A stretch of DNA of 64,000 nucleotides from Halisarca cf. caerulea (lineage: Eukaryota; Porifera; Demospongiae; Chondrillida; Halisarcidae). The stretch is from positions 1,608,801 through 1,672,800 of the forward strand of contig CAUJGJ010000040.1 in assembly GCA_963170055.1 (NCBI GenBank), in the 5' to 3' direction. The notes below the pieces were generated by a model, which did not search any database, was not told the origin of the DNA, and saw nothing but the letters and a program-made list of their open reading frames with translations. Shown piece by piece: positions 22,141-33,333 of the stretch. Position 1 is the stretch's first letter. Each line of letters opens with the position of its first letter. Made by a program: the position numbers and the translations under genes.

Positions 22141-22403
22141 TAAGTACTACCAACAAAATATATGAGTTTGTAGTAACAGAAACAAATAAGAAGTTCTAGT
22201 GTATCTGGGAATTAAACATGTGTACATGTATATGTCCCATTACATTGAACTTTTGCAAATGAAAACTGGTGGTAAATTTAATCTGTTGAATGTGAAATGT
22301 TGAGGGAGAAAATTATAAATAGTACTCCTATGTTATCTGACTATCTTAAGAAAAAGCCTTTGTTAGGCTCTGCAATAATGTGAGATAATTCAGGATTGAA
22401 AAA

Positions 22404-22461
22404 CAAGTACTTCGAGTTAAAAACTCATGGCGGCTGCCGCCCCACACACTCGAATCACTTG
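22404..22461. repeat. Covarying hairpin, copy 1
   Basis: Outer arms CAAGTACTTCGAGT and ACTCGAATCACTTG pair with two mismatches. The inner palindrome GGCGGCTGCCGCC and the linker AAAAACTCATGG match the other four copies. Confidence 0.7.
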
Positions 22462-22839
22462 CAAAGTATTGACGTGTGAGTGAACAGCTGAATAGTCGTT
22501 GAACGTACAGTTTATTGTAACTGGACAATTCTTTTGAAAACAATTGCCATGTTTGGCCATTGTTTTGAAAACAATTCCTATAACTCATTCTAGTATTAAT
22601 TTATACTTCTCTATTACCATTATATAAATTCTCTATTATAAGACTTTCCTTCAAATCCATATCATATAGTATGGTAGTACTACATTTGTAGGGATGTCGC
22701 CAAAACAAAATGGCCGCCCATACATTAGAGCCTAATGTATTTGCACCAAAACTCACTTCTGGTACGTTCTGGAGCTCCAAAAACCCCATATTCTAATGTT
22801 TTGCTGGATTTTAGATGGATCTAAGTATTTAACAGGCCA
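22462..22839. other. Unassigned sequence
   Basis: I see no gene here. A short stretch around 22690-22740 (AATGGCCGCCCATACATTAG) has a reverse-oriented partial match near 38015, suggesting an old dispersed repeat. Confidence 0.4.
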
Positions 22840-22973
22840 TTAACCTTTTAACGCCCGCATGACGATTTTTCACATACCCTTTATGGCCCAAAGACCACTT
22901 TAGTGGCTCTATCCTCGCTAACCAACTTTTACTTTTTGAAGTACAAGCCTTTTTAATCATATTCGAGGCTTTC

Positions 22974-23959
22974 TTAACCTTTTGCCGTCCGCGTTAGAGA
23001 TTTATGCAGTTCCGTTACCGTCCATAGAGCAATAAATTGCACAGGAACGAATTTGAAGGATTCTTAACCCTATTTGTTGCTTGATTTCATTCTTTTAAGC
23101 TTAAATTCTCTTTAGAGCTTACCAAGCTTGTTGTCCAGAAGACTTTCCACCCTTACTATAATATTACAGCGAAGTTTCCCAAAGGTACGGATCTACGGTA
23201 AAAGTCGATGAACTCTCAACCGTCGTGAATTCCATCCGTGGTCGTCGACGATTCACTTGCTTATTATATTAAACACACATTTTGTAATTGTTTGTCGTTC
23301 TTACTAGTTCAAAACACAATTCGAGCTAAACAAGAAACGGTATGACAGACAGAAGGGTCAATTCATTAGAGTATCTAGGATATCATCGTCACCAGTACAC
23401 TAATGTCACAGCAGACATCGCGCAAGAGGCAGAGACTCCTTCTGCACGGCCCACTGGCTACAGGATATTACAAGCGCCACTTCCCATCCATGCAGAACAA
23501 GTCTCTAACCTGTCAAGTCTGCCCCAAGAGGGTAAGACAAAGTATTGCTATTCGGACTGCTGTTCCAATCGTCCCATCCCTCTGTGTCCTATACCCTGCT
23601 TTAGGACATATCACACAAAATCTTTCAGACTGTAAAATACACCTAGAAAGCCTATTATTCGAGCAAACGCTTCAAAACTATAACTGTAACCAATTGCGGT
23701 AGCCATTAATTTTTTTATTGTATATTGTTGAATAATCACCGTAAATTTTTGTATTTTAACGTTAGCTTGCGTTTTCATATAAATTTGTTCTTATTATTAC
23801 TTAGCAATACAGCTATGTATCCTTATAAAAGTTTGTATTTTTGTTTAATACATACAAGACTATCATCATATAAAATTTGAGTTCGATCTGCTGATTTTTA
23901 CAGGGAAGGACGGAAGTGATTAGGCGCAATAAATTGCACTATGGACGGTAAAAGGTTAA
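22974..23959. mobile_element. C-family piggyBac derivative, nested in B copy 1
   Basis: Bounded by TTAA (22974-22977, 23956-23959). Its ends share ACCGTCCATAG followed by the palindrome GCAATAAATTGC at the left and GCAATAAATTGCAC at the right. The left end is extended by about 30 bases. It keeps only the last part of a piggyBac transposase gene (23342-23635), so it is an internal-deletion derivative. Confidence 0.8.
23342..23635 (+). pseudogene. piggyBac transposase C-terminal remnant
   Basis: A 97-codon frame whose end reads KTKYCYSDCCSNRPIPLC and then PCFRTYHTK. This is the cysteine-rich C-terminal domain of piggyBac transposases, compare CCKQCNSKEPVPLC in the intact copy at 34134. A few bases upstream, in another frame, TSRKRQRLLLHGPL resembles the segment preceding that domain. 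The catalytic domain is missing. The domain normally helps bind the element's ends, so what survives would at most be a DNA-binding piece. Confidence 0.7.
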
Positions 23960-24419
23960 TTAAGCCATTCAATGCAAATTGTTGGCATAACGATAAAATC
24001 GTGCATTTTCAATTCTTCCGTATCGAGGAGCGGCCATTTTATTTTGTGGTTATCTCCGCATAATTTTGTATAATCATTGTATACGTGCGTTTCTTGGCAT
24101 ACATTTGCGTTTTTGCTTATAATTTAGAGCCTTTTATTTGTACAGTACAACGTTATATCAGTATAAAATTGATACGAGAGTAATACAATTAAAGTAAGCT
24201 ATCGAACAATATAAAAATCGAAGCGCTACGATAAATTTGATGAAGTACGGTCCACTACCAGGAGAGCCATTAAAGTGGTCTTCGGGTCATAAAGGGTTAA
24301 GTGCCCTACGTTTGCTGAAAATTGGAAAGTTTACATATCGTAAAAGGTCACCATTTCGGCTTTGGCTTCTTCTTCTTATTATTATTATTACCCTCGCCTT
24401 TAGTTCAAACAAGACAGCA

Positions 24420-25000
24420 ACTGCTAGGACGGACATAGCGACCTAATTTTACCACCATTCTGAATCAATACTTTGCGTGGGGTGCCTTTTTGATATTTAG
24501 AAGAAATTTGTTCTGGGGCAAGCAGATTTTCTGGACTTGACTGCAAAATTGGCCATGTCCGCCATTTTATAAATGGCCGACTTGTATTTGGATGGTCTAA
24601 TACTCGCATATGTGGCAAATTTTTGTGTCAGTTTTCAGTTAAAATGTAGAGTATACACTGTTTTATGGGCATATGTTCAAAATAGAAATAAAAAGTACAT
24701 GGTTAAGAACCGTACAAAAACCATTTAAAAATGGATAAAGGATGTAGGGATGAAAATTTGTCAATCGTCAAAAATCACTGTAACAAGGCAGAGCTGTTTG
24801 TTGCCTAGGGCTGAACAGGCATAGGTATAAACATACAGAGGGTTAGGTATACATGGGGCTAGACGGGCATGAGGATGGACTATGCATAGGTCTAGGACTG
24901 ACATAGTGCTAGGCATACATAGTTTTGTATGCAAAAGTATACAATTTTATGTATGGAAGGGCTTTGGACAATTCAAAGCAGAATAGGGCAAATAGGAACA
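24420..25000. repeat. L-family dispersed repeat, copy 1
   Basis: Contains AAAACCATTTAAAAATGG and a run of degenerate units around GGGCTAGACGGGCATGAGG (24790-24920). Both features recur in inverted orientation and inverted order at about 37130-37370. No coding frame. Confidence 0.5.
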
Positions 25001-25289
25001 AAGTGCATGCAATAATTCGAAACAATGAAGAACTGGAGATGTCTATGACTTAAAAGCATTATGTATTCTACCTGGCTTGGTAGATAATGAAAATATGTGA
25101 ATAGTCAAAGTATGAAGTAGACCAGGAAAGTGGCCATAGTTCATTGAGGAAGAACAGCGAGTCTTGAAATGATAATCATTGAAAATTTGAAGTATTGATC
25201 TGCCAAGAACACTGGCTGAGAACAAACCTTGCAACAATTGATGCCCGTTTTACACCTATCACATGATCACTGACATGATTGAGGAGACT

Positions 25290-25735
25290 TAAAGCCTGTG
25301 ATGCCAAATATGGTGGTATGTGCAAATCTAGGGAAAGTATTGGTATGATCCAATGTTTCCATTAATGGCTATGATCCGATATTTCCTTCCATGGCTGTGA
25401 TTAAATCTTTGAAAAGAAATGCATAGAAACATAATAATAATTTCCATACAGGATGTCTTTCAGTCTCATTTTGAAGCTGCCAATAGCATCTGCCATTTAC
25501 TTTATGGTAGTGTCTGCCTTGACAATTCAAAAGAGGAAAACTAATGGTTATCCTAATTATTTACGACTAACATTAATTCATTAACATAGATTCATCTTAG
25601 TGGGTGGTAGTCTGGATTGTTTGGCATTTGTTGTGACCAGAATGACATCTAAGGTGGCAAAGGTATCCAAGAATGCATCCAAAGCGACAAGTGATGCTTT
25701 TGCATACTTTAGTTTTTTTAACTAGGAAGAATTGG
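25290..25735 (+). repeat. Relic of a receptor 5' region including the first codons
   Basis: Aligns with 26290-26780 immediately downstream. It even includes the start of the receptor: AAGCGACAAGTGATGCTTTTGCATACTTTAG matches the N terminus of gene copy 2, after which homology stops. This is a broken tandem duplicate. Confidence 0.65.
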
Positions 25736-26659
25736 TGCCTAAACTCACAACTATCAATTAGCACACACATGCTCACTATGTGTGGAATTACACTCAACGC
25801 CTCTTATCCGGACGCCTCTAATCCAGATTCGTCTGCCTATTGGACACCTATTTTATTGCACTATACTAGGCAGCTATTTCATTTTCTGTAGCACACGAAT
25901 ATTGCACGTTATCAAAAACTCTTAGAATGATGATCAGCTCTACCTAAGGAACCAAAACAGGTCTGTTCTGTCTCTTGACACAAAATTGAGGGTCATTGGC
26001 GAGATCAAGGAAGAAAGTTCTTAGAAATTTGTGGCTGACAAGTACAAAGTTGCTAAATCAACCATCGATCTGCAATATTTGGAAGGATCATTAGAAAATC
26101 GAATACATAGTCTATGTCTTCTGTATACTCCATAATGAGTGTATGCCACATTATTATTGTATGTATTTTGTATACAAGTTATATTGTGTTGTAATATACG
26201 GACTTTTCTGACTTACGGACAGGGCCCGGTCCCAAGGTGTCCAGAGAAGAGGCATTTGGTGTACTGCCGTGATTGAGGACACTTCCTCATTCAAAAATTT
26301 ATGGCCATATATGGTGGTCCTTGCAAATCTAACGATAATGTTGGCATGACCCAATATTTCTTTTTATGGGAATGCTTTCATGTTTGAAAAGGAACTCTTA
26401 ATATTATAACTGCAATTGTCTTGCAAAATGTCTTCAACACTCATCCTGAACCTGGAAACAGTGTGTACAGTTTCTATATGGTACTGTCTGCACCGTGAAT
26501 TTCATAGAGGAAATGGTTATCCTATTTTATTAATGGGTAACGTTGACAGCTACGAAAAGTGTCTACTACTTGCCTTTATGCCATTCAAGAGAGGAAATGG
26601 TTATCCTATTTATTTATTTGCAACACATGGCATTTACATGAATCCATGTTAGCAGATGT

Positions 26660-27640
26660 ATGCTGGACATAGCAGTAGATGCAGTGAGCGAAATGGCATT
26701 GAATGTTACAAGTGTATCCCAGAATGTGTCAGAAACGACAAGTGATGCTTTTGCATACTTTAGTCTTTTTACCCTCTTGTTCTTTGTGATTCCCTCCTTT
26801 GTCATTTATGTACTACTATTGGTTGCCGTAGTAACAGAAAAAGATGTAAAATCATCGATCAAGCTTATTTTGGCCAACATTTTGATCACAGCTCTGGTGG
26901 TTATAGTAGGGCTAGCCATGACTCTCCTGAGCAGTGTTATACTATCCGCAGATAGTCAACTATCTCCATCCGGTACTCTTTGTAGACTCATATACATAGT
27001 TTTGTTGTCTGGTGCAATGGCTAGGTTGCTGTTCATGACAACCTACGCCGTTACAGTGTCTGTGTTGATACGTTACGGACCAGCAAGTGTTGGATTTCTC
27101 CCCGTGTTCATAGCATCACTATCACTGTGGATATTCTCAACAGCACCTAACATTTCTCTAATCTCACCCAATCTGTTTGAAATCGCCTTTATTGATGGTA
27201 ACGATTGCGCTCCCATTGGTGGGGGCCACCTCGCTTTGGCCTACACCATAGTTAACATCATTGTGTATGGAGTGTGTAGTTTTTCCATAGCCATAATATC
27301 TTTGGTTATCACAATTTGCTACATAAAGAGGAATGCAGTGGAGGGTGATCCGGAGATTCACAAGGGCATTACAAGATTTGCCCTGTTTCTGATCATTGGA
27401 GACACAGCTAGTCTATTGGGCATTGTGATTCCCATTGCTATTGGTACCTTCGCCCCCAGTGGAAATCAGTACTCCACATTGATTTCAGCCTTCAACTACA
27501 TAGATGGTATTGTGCTGATGGTATCACTAATACCAGTGCCTGTCATTCTCTTGGTCTTCTTCAAAGGAGTACGGGAACAGATGAAGTTAATCATGTGTGT
27601 AGTGTGCCTAAAGACACATAGACGGAGGCGGAAACTTTGA
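26660..27640 (+). CDS. Seven-transmembrane receptor, rhodopsin-like (family copy 2)
   Basis: Intact single-exon frame of 326 residues. The N-terminal 30 or so residues are extracellular with three potential N-glycosylation sites (NVTS, NVSE and a neighbouring NETT-like site reading SETTSD). Seven hydrophobic segments follow in the same positions as in the gene at 9416. A helix-3 cysteine (GTLCRLIY) and a loop-2 cysteine (NDCAPIG) are conserved, as is the FFKGVREQMK end of helix 7. The tail ends in KTHRRRRKL. DRY and NPxxY are absent. The preceding 370 bases are shared with the relics at 16250 and 25290, so gene and upstream region were duplicated together. Possible starts at 26656 (out of frame) and 26660; the latter gives the frame. 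Confidence 0.82.
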   Translation: MLDIAVDAVSEMALNVTSVSQNVSETTSDAFAYFSLFTLLFFVIPSFVIYVLLLVAVVTEKDVKSSIKLILANILITALVVIVGLAMTLLSSVILSADSQLSPSGTLCRLIYIVLLSGAMARLLFMTTYAVTVSVLIRYGPASVGFLPVFIASLSLWIFSTAPNISLISPNLFEIAFIDGNDCAPIGGGHLALAYTIVNIIVYGVCSFSIAIISLVITICYIKRNAVEGDPEIHKGITRFALFLIIGDTASLLGIVIPIAIGTFAPSGNQYSTLISAFNYIDGIVLMVSLIPVPVILLVFFKGVREQMKLIMCVVCLKTHRRRRKL

Positions 27641-28293
27641 CTATGATAAACACCTCCTCGGTGCCCAGTAGTTTTGCAGTCATTGTACAATATTGTCTAT
27701 TAAGTTTGTGGGATATAAGTATGACCTAAATATAATTGTATTATACATTGTATTGTACAGTATAACAATTTTATACTTTTGCCACAATTATATATATATA
27801 TATATATATATATTATATCTACTGCAATGTGTTCTGGTGATTATGTTCAATATGACATATTGTGATCATTTGAAATTATTCCAATGTATATACTTTATAT
27901 ATTCAATCTCATAATATTTATTTTAATTTTGCATTAACACTGATAGTTCCTATTCTAAACAGCAGCCTAATACATCTGTGTTGAATGCATTACATTACAG
28001 TAGTACATTCCTACAAAAATGATAATAGGTTAATTCTACATACGTTGATTAGATAGTGCAGTACTGTATATGCACTTGCAGAAAGCTAGAAGTTATTGCC
28101 GGTACACTATTCTGTTGGGGGAAAAACAAAAAATACATAATATAAAATTATTGTCTGTGTGATGCAATGCACTCAATTGAGGATTATACCATCCTCAAAT
28201 GACTGATAATTATTCTGTACGCACTCAATTTTTTTCAGGCTGAAAGTTTCATGGATCACTAATTTTCGCAGTTTGTATTTTTGTGGATCCCCC
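27641..28293. other. 3' flank of receptor copy 2, with TA microsatellite
   Basis: AT-rich sequence with an uninterrupted (TA)n run at about 27790-27813. No gene is seen before the F element at 28294. Confidence 0.5.
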
Positions 28294-28931
28294 TTAACCT
28301 TCCATTTACGGTAAATAAGCGCCCCTCTTACCTGGTACTACGGAACGTTTTGACAGAAAATCTGCCTATGCAAACCCGCGCGAAGAGCTTCTTTTTCGAT
28401 CGATTTCGTGTAGTATGAGTTTTGGTTGTTTAGGCACTAAGGCCTTCTGAAGCCTCACGCATACCGATACAGCCATCCCTCAGAGATATTGTCAAGGTAG
28501 AACAATTTAAGAAGAAGAAACAACGAACGAAAAACAAGGCATCGGATTGCAGTGTAACTATCCAAAATGTACAATTACTGTTCCATGTTGCTATCTATCT
28601 GTGCAAATCTGTCAGCAGATGAGCCTGGAAACAGTTGAGGCAGTAGTTTAAACCGCACGTACTGCACCCGTACGTCGTCTCCGTGACTCTTTCGCCTTTT
28701 TCCCTTTCGCGAGCCTTCCCTCTAATAGTAAACCTATGTCATCCTACTATCTTTAGAAAGAGCTATTTTTAGGCTTTCCAATGATGTAAGAATATTTACG
28801 ATTGAAGCTATGTAGCACACAAAATGATCATTCAAATTTCCCTCCCTTTTCATGGGCGCTTTTGGGCGTACCGTAGTTAGGCGCTATGTAAATTTTGGGC
28901 GCTTTTGGGCATACCTCAGAAGAAGGGTTAA
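28294..28931. mobile_element. F-family TTAA element, copy 2
   Basis: A 638-base element bounded by TTAA (28294-28297, 28928-28931). The left end carries AAATAAGCGCCCC and the right GGGCGCTTTTGGGC, as in the longer copy at 16605. The shared 3' block (TAGGCTTTCCAATGATGTAA) is well conserved. No coding frame. Confidence 0.75.
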
Positions 28932-28989
28932 ATCCTAACCCTCCATTTAGCTTTTTATTGGTATAAAGTTTGTCTGTTTGTGAATGAGA

Positions 28990-29165
28990 ATAGTTGAAGA
29001 GACAACAAGTGAAGGCGTTGTAGTGCTTCTTGACTCCTGTTCTGTTGATGGCCACTTCGGTCATTGCAAAAGAGCTTGTCCTAAATTTTCACAATGTTAA
29101 AATAGTTGTGGATGGCTTCCAATCCATGAAAACTGTGAAAGTTTCGTACCATGAAAATTTGAGAG
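28990..29165 (+). repeat. M-family dispersed repeat, copy 1
   Basis: Shares GTGAAGGCG, AGTGCTTCT and AAGAGCTTGTCCT blocks in the same order with 42535-42730. Not coding; no clear termini. Confidence 0.5.
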
Positions 29166-29349
29166 CATTCAGAAATAATAGTTGTCATCAATGTCACTAA
29201 CATGCATACTACTTTTCTCATGACTGAACATGGCGTGGTCAAAAATACATTAAAACATGATGAACTGAGCATGTTTTTCTTTGATTTGTAGGTAAACATA
29301 GCAATAACACTGTTGATAATAATAATAATAATTATCTTGTAAATCTCAC

Positions 29350-29852
29350 TTGCAAAATCACATTCCCATCCCTCTCCTCTGGAATCACAGCAATTTGATG
29401 GCTTCAGAAGGCTGTCTTTCTCACAATTACACTCAAATTTGTTGCTTACCCCACACACACGATCAAAACCATGTACATTGCGAGCTTTCAGGGGACAATC
29501 ATCTGAGTAGGCACACAGTCATAGTAAAAAACATACATATGTTATATACAAGATGTGTTTAAAAGGTATGCACTCAAAGCACATAGCATACTAACTTTGT
29601 CCCAGGAAGGCATAAACTCCCACACTTTCAAAATTGATCCCAGCCAGAGTGTTATCCATGTACTGGAGTAGTCCACCTGACATCCTTGCGACTGGCCTTT
29701 TTAGTGTTGCAATGAACACAATACGGAATGCAGCCTTGTCCATTGATTCATGGTCATTTCTATACTCGACAGATTCGAGAGGTAGTCCTTGCAGATGTAT
29801 ATGTTTAAGCTGTGAATGTGATGAACTTAGGATACTATTATTATATATAATG

Positions 29853-29909
<57 letters not shown>

Positions 29910-32900
29910 GCACACTCAGGCATACATACACAGGTGTGACATGCATGTCCACACTACGGGCTGTGCCCGACTTTTGTTCCCATTCAGTGAGGGTACAGAT
30001 TACAAGGATACAAAACATTGATATAGCTCGTATGGGAAGTTCATATAACTATTCAATTCTACACTTCTTCATTAAACTTTTGGTGGGATTTCTTTGCAAA
30101 GCCTAAAATAATCCCTGATTCAGACCACAACAAGTAATTTGGGCAAAAAACCCGTGGGGCTGCCACCCCTCATCCCAAATTACTTGCGAACATTACGGTT
30201 TATCCCTGCAACAATGGTATCAGGTTTAAGAAGTTTATCCGTCAGCTTTGTGTTTTTTGCCTTTGTTTAATATTTTCAGAAAATTCCCTGCATTTTGGCA
30301 GTTTCAGCCACTTCAAGTTTCAGTGCAATCCGTTACTTCTGTTCTGAGTTATGGCATCCATTATTAAGGTATATAGCCAACTTTTATTACGCCATTTTAT
30401 TCATATACATTCCCTTTGTGGTTATGTTGATTTTCCATATTCGTTGTTATACTGAAGTGCGGAAGTAAAGTCAAAACGTAAACTTCCAGTAAAATCAGTA
30501 TTTTTAGCATATAACTTCTGACAGGAACCGATATGAAGCTGCCGTTATCACCTCGTTATAGAGCATTGAGAGTGCGTTCGAATGATACTAAAAGCGCATA
30601 TTCGATGAAACCAACAAAAATACCCCTTTTCCCCAGTACGGTCACTATATCACGGTATTATAACTGCACACACAGGCACACACAAATAAACACACAAACA
30701 CAAATGTGCTCCCAATGACAACATAAATGCGTACAAGTAATCAGGCAAAATGCATACGCATGTGGGACATGTCCGCGCTAATTCGGAGGTGTGAAAATTT
30801 CGGTCTTTTTTACAGCTTCTGTTCTCAACTTGTAGTAGATGCAGAGAGTCAAACAAGGGATCAAGATGTAGGCAGACATGTAGACGTTCGTACGATTACC
30901 TTTTTGGAAGGCTTGCTTTTATGGCGAAGAAGCTACTGAGGTTTTCCTAACCCCTACTGAAAAGCGAAACGCTCTGGGTGCTACCTGGCGGAACGCTTCC
31001 ATGGCTATTTTTTAACATAAATCGCTATAACAAAACATTTACTAACTTTTCCATGCGGGTGAGTTGACCGTTCCTTTCCAAAGCCGAGATCTGATCCATT
31101 GGGCCTCAAAAGCCAACATTCAAGCTCCTGTAACTTGCGACAGGAACAAAATCTCTCCCTCACCCGCATGGAAAAGTTGCATATTTCCGATGGCTCGAAG
31201 TTGACACTAAGAAACTGTCTCCAGCTTGTTCCCTCACGTAGCACCCAGCCGAAAACTATGATTCAGAAGAAACATCGAGTTAGGTCACAAGCAAGCATGT
31301 GACAGAGCAACCGTGACGACAGAAAACGTCACTAAACGCGGATTTGCTATTCGTATACGCCCGAATATTAGTTCGAATCACGAGATAACTGCGTGACTAA
31401 TAACTTGTAAGCACCCGAAAATTACAATTTATCGCTACGCAAACTGGGAAGCGCTATCATAACAGATCCTGGACATGTCCCACATGCGTACTTAGATAAT
31501 ATCTCACATCATGAAGCATTTTGGATATGTGTCTACTGAATTCACCCAAGTGTCTGAACACAAAGCTGAGAAGAATGACGTTTTGTTTTTCTTTCAATTG
31601 ACATGAAGAGAATTCTGGCTTTTCCCAAACACCTTCAAAAGCACAAAATATTCGGTAATTAAACCAAATGAAATCGAATTTAAAATTAATGATTTATTAC
31701 TCTTACTAATAAACTTCCATGAAAAGGATAAGCAACTAGTGCAGAATATGCATTGTCTGTTGTACTGCACATTATATCGGCATACATATAGAATACTATA
31801 GCAGTCCACCATTCAATTTTTGGATACCTAGAATATTTCAATTCTACCAAACTTGAATTATCTGAAATGCAAAGTTAGATGCACTATGCCTAGGTTTAAT
31901 ATTTCTTTTGGTACACTTTGCAAAAGTTTATTATGGACACTAAATTGTTTATAGCTAGGTTCTAGGCTCAAGACATCCCTTATAACTAGAATGTCACGAG
32001 CGAAGTACATTGCTGATGAAATATGTAGTCCAATTGTTTTATTTGGGCATGAAATATCCTAATATTGAGCCATCACTTACCGTCCTTGTTACATTGTCTC
32101 TTAACTATACCATAGTCATCAAAAATTGATCCAAACTTTGAACAGTTATGTTCATACTGATAACAAGCAAATGTTGATGGCCAAGTCACAAAATTGTCAG
32201 AAACTTCACTGCATTCTGCAAAGAGAATTTATGGTAGCTGAATGGTCTGCACAGACACACAGAGGTATGTATGCATGCACATGCACACACATTCACACAA
32301 ACACACACACATATACACAAACACACACACAGTAGTTGAGTGACATGGTAAAGTTTTGCAAAAGATAGGTCACTTACTTGATACTTCAAATGATATTTGC
32401 TGCCTTTCCACATAAGAAAATGAATGACCAGTATGTCCAATACCGCTCACAGAGAAGCTAAACATGAATGTATGATTGTTTATTGGTTTCCTCCGTGCAT
32501 AAATTATTCCATCACTGGTAATTCCATATTGACCAGAAATTGTACTGTGAAAACTTACATTTGCTTGTTTTACCAAGTTATTGCTAAATGACACTCGACG
32601 CCCCACATTTAACACCCGAGAATCCTCTCTGATAGTAGGACCAATTGCTAACTGCTGTAAAGTATTGTATACTACTCCAGCTAAACAATGGAATATAAAG
32701 TATGAATTAATAATATAATTGCAATTTCTCATACCGTGCAAGTGCCACACATTTTGAAATTGCATGGATTCATATGTGCATGGTGAATTCTTTAATGAGA
32801 GACACATACAAGACAACTTACATTTGATAACAACTTGAAGCCGAGCTGTAGTGATATTGTAGTAATCCCTCCCGTCGTATAGTTTTCCATGTACAAAGCA

Positions 32901-33197
32901 GTGCACAGCAATTTGCAAAATTTTGGGTTGTTGGTAATCCCTGTCATCACGAGCAAGCATTACCTCTCCGCACTCCTCGTCAACATCAAAGTATGACTTG
33001 CTGCTTCCTTCATGTGAATATTTCACATTGTAATTTTTGAATAGGTTAGGGTAGTGCACTTCCGTAGGCAAAACGAATACGGTGGTCCCCTTGTAACCTT
33101 CTGAGATGTGCAATGTGACCTTGTAGGAATCTTGAGATAGCCCAACATAAGGAACTGTAGTTGCTACAATGAAATGCAAGAGAAGGTTGAAATTCAT
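29350..33197 (-). CDS. Modular secreted or surface protein: cadherin-like plus HRM-like (gene 1, 3' end open)
   Basis: Predicted exons on the minus strand: 33197-32822, 32680-32378, 32215-32081, 29787-29596 and 29502-29350. All junctions have GT-AG sites and are phase 1. Exon 1 encodes a signal peptide (MNFNLLLHFIVATTVPYVGL) and a cadherin-like segment (YFDVDEECGEVMLARDDRD, then ILQIAVHCF and LQVVIK). Exon 2 is a second such segment (GQYGITSDGIIYARRK). Exon 3 (CSEVSDNFVTWPSTFACYQY, with KRQCNKDG) resembles the hormone-receptor motif of adhesion GPCRs. Exon 4 is unrecognised. Exon 5 is cysteine-rich (FECNCEKD, SNCCDSRG). Exon 5 ends at a donor, so at least one more exon is missing. No GAIN or 7TM part was found, so a secreted or truncated receptor is as likely as an adhesion receptor. 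The 2.3 kb intron 3 is filled with repeats (K copy 5, H copy 1, a hairpin). Confidence 0.6.
29856..29908. repeat. (CA)n microsatellite
   Basis: About 26 uninterrupted CA units in an intron of gene 1. They create artificial Val-Cys and Thr-His reading frames that should be ignored. Confidence 0.95.
30131..30186. repeat. Covarying hairpin, copy 2
   Basis: Arms CAAGTAATTTGGG and CCCAAATTACTTG pair perfectly over 13 bases. The loop region reads AAAAAACCCGTGGGGCTGCC. It lies in intron 3 of gene 1. Confidence 0.75.
30217..30660 (+). repeat. H-family dispersed repeat, copy 1
   Basis: An inverted copy lies at about 41330-41812. Shared blocks are GCCAACTTTTATTACGCC, ATATAACTTCTGACAG and a near-terminal CCCAGTACGGTCAC. 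Both copies lie in introns of the two cadherin-like genes. No coding frame. Confidence 0.65.
30757..31488. mobile_element. K-family MITE, copy 5
   Basis: A complete 732-base copy with perfect 18-base ends (CGCATGTGGGACATGTCC and its inverse) and TA on both sides. It is nearly identical along its length to copy 6 at 61009. An internal inverted repeat (CTTTTCCATGCGGGTGAG against CTCACCCGCATGGAAAAG) lies at about 31050 and 31160. It sits in intron 3 of gene 1. Confidence 0.9.
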
Positions 33198-33333
33198 AGC
33201 AGCTACATATGAGTGTCAATATTGTGTTCAAAACATTGGAAATTAGTGCCATGCTTGATGTGGTCCTGTAAAAGGTATTGTTATTGTCTCCTTTGACGAC
33301 ATTGAAGCCAATGATTTCATCATCTGTTTAACA

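Larger units (their letters stand above)
22840..24300. mobile_element. B-family TTAA element, copy 1 (host of a nested C element)
   Basis: Bounded by TTAA at 22840-22843 and 24297-24300. The left end is the long form (TTAACCTTTTAACGCC, with CCCTTTATGGCC and ACCACTTTAGTGG further in). The right end is the short form (GGTCATAAAGGGTTAA). The interior matches 40423-40914. A complete C-family element is inserted at an internal TTAA. No transposase of its own. Confidence 0.8.

Noticed and set aside
29591..30018. Open frames of repeated Cys-Val and Thr-His
   Set aside because: They are translations of the (CA)n microsatellite. The genuine exon 29787-29596 overlaps only part of one of them.
32690..32825. 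Reading through the first intron of gene 1 as coding (CLSLKNSPCTYESMQF)
   Set aside because: The stretch is open by chance; it is bounded by a T|GTAAGT donor and a TTTAG acceptor in matching phase, and its composition is unlike the exons on either side.
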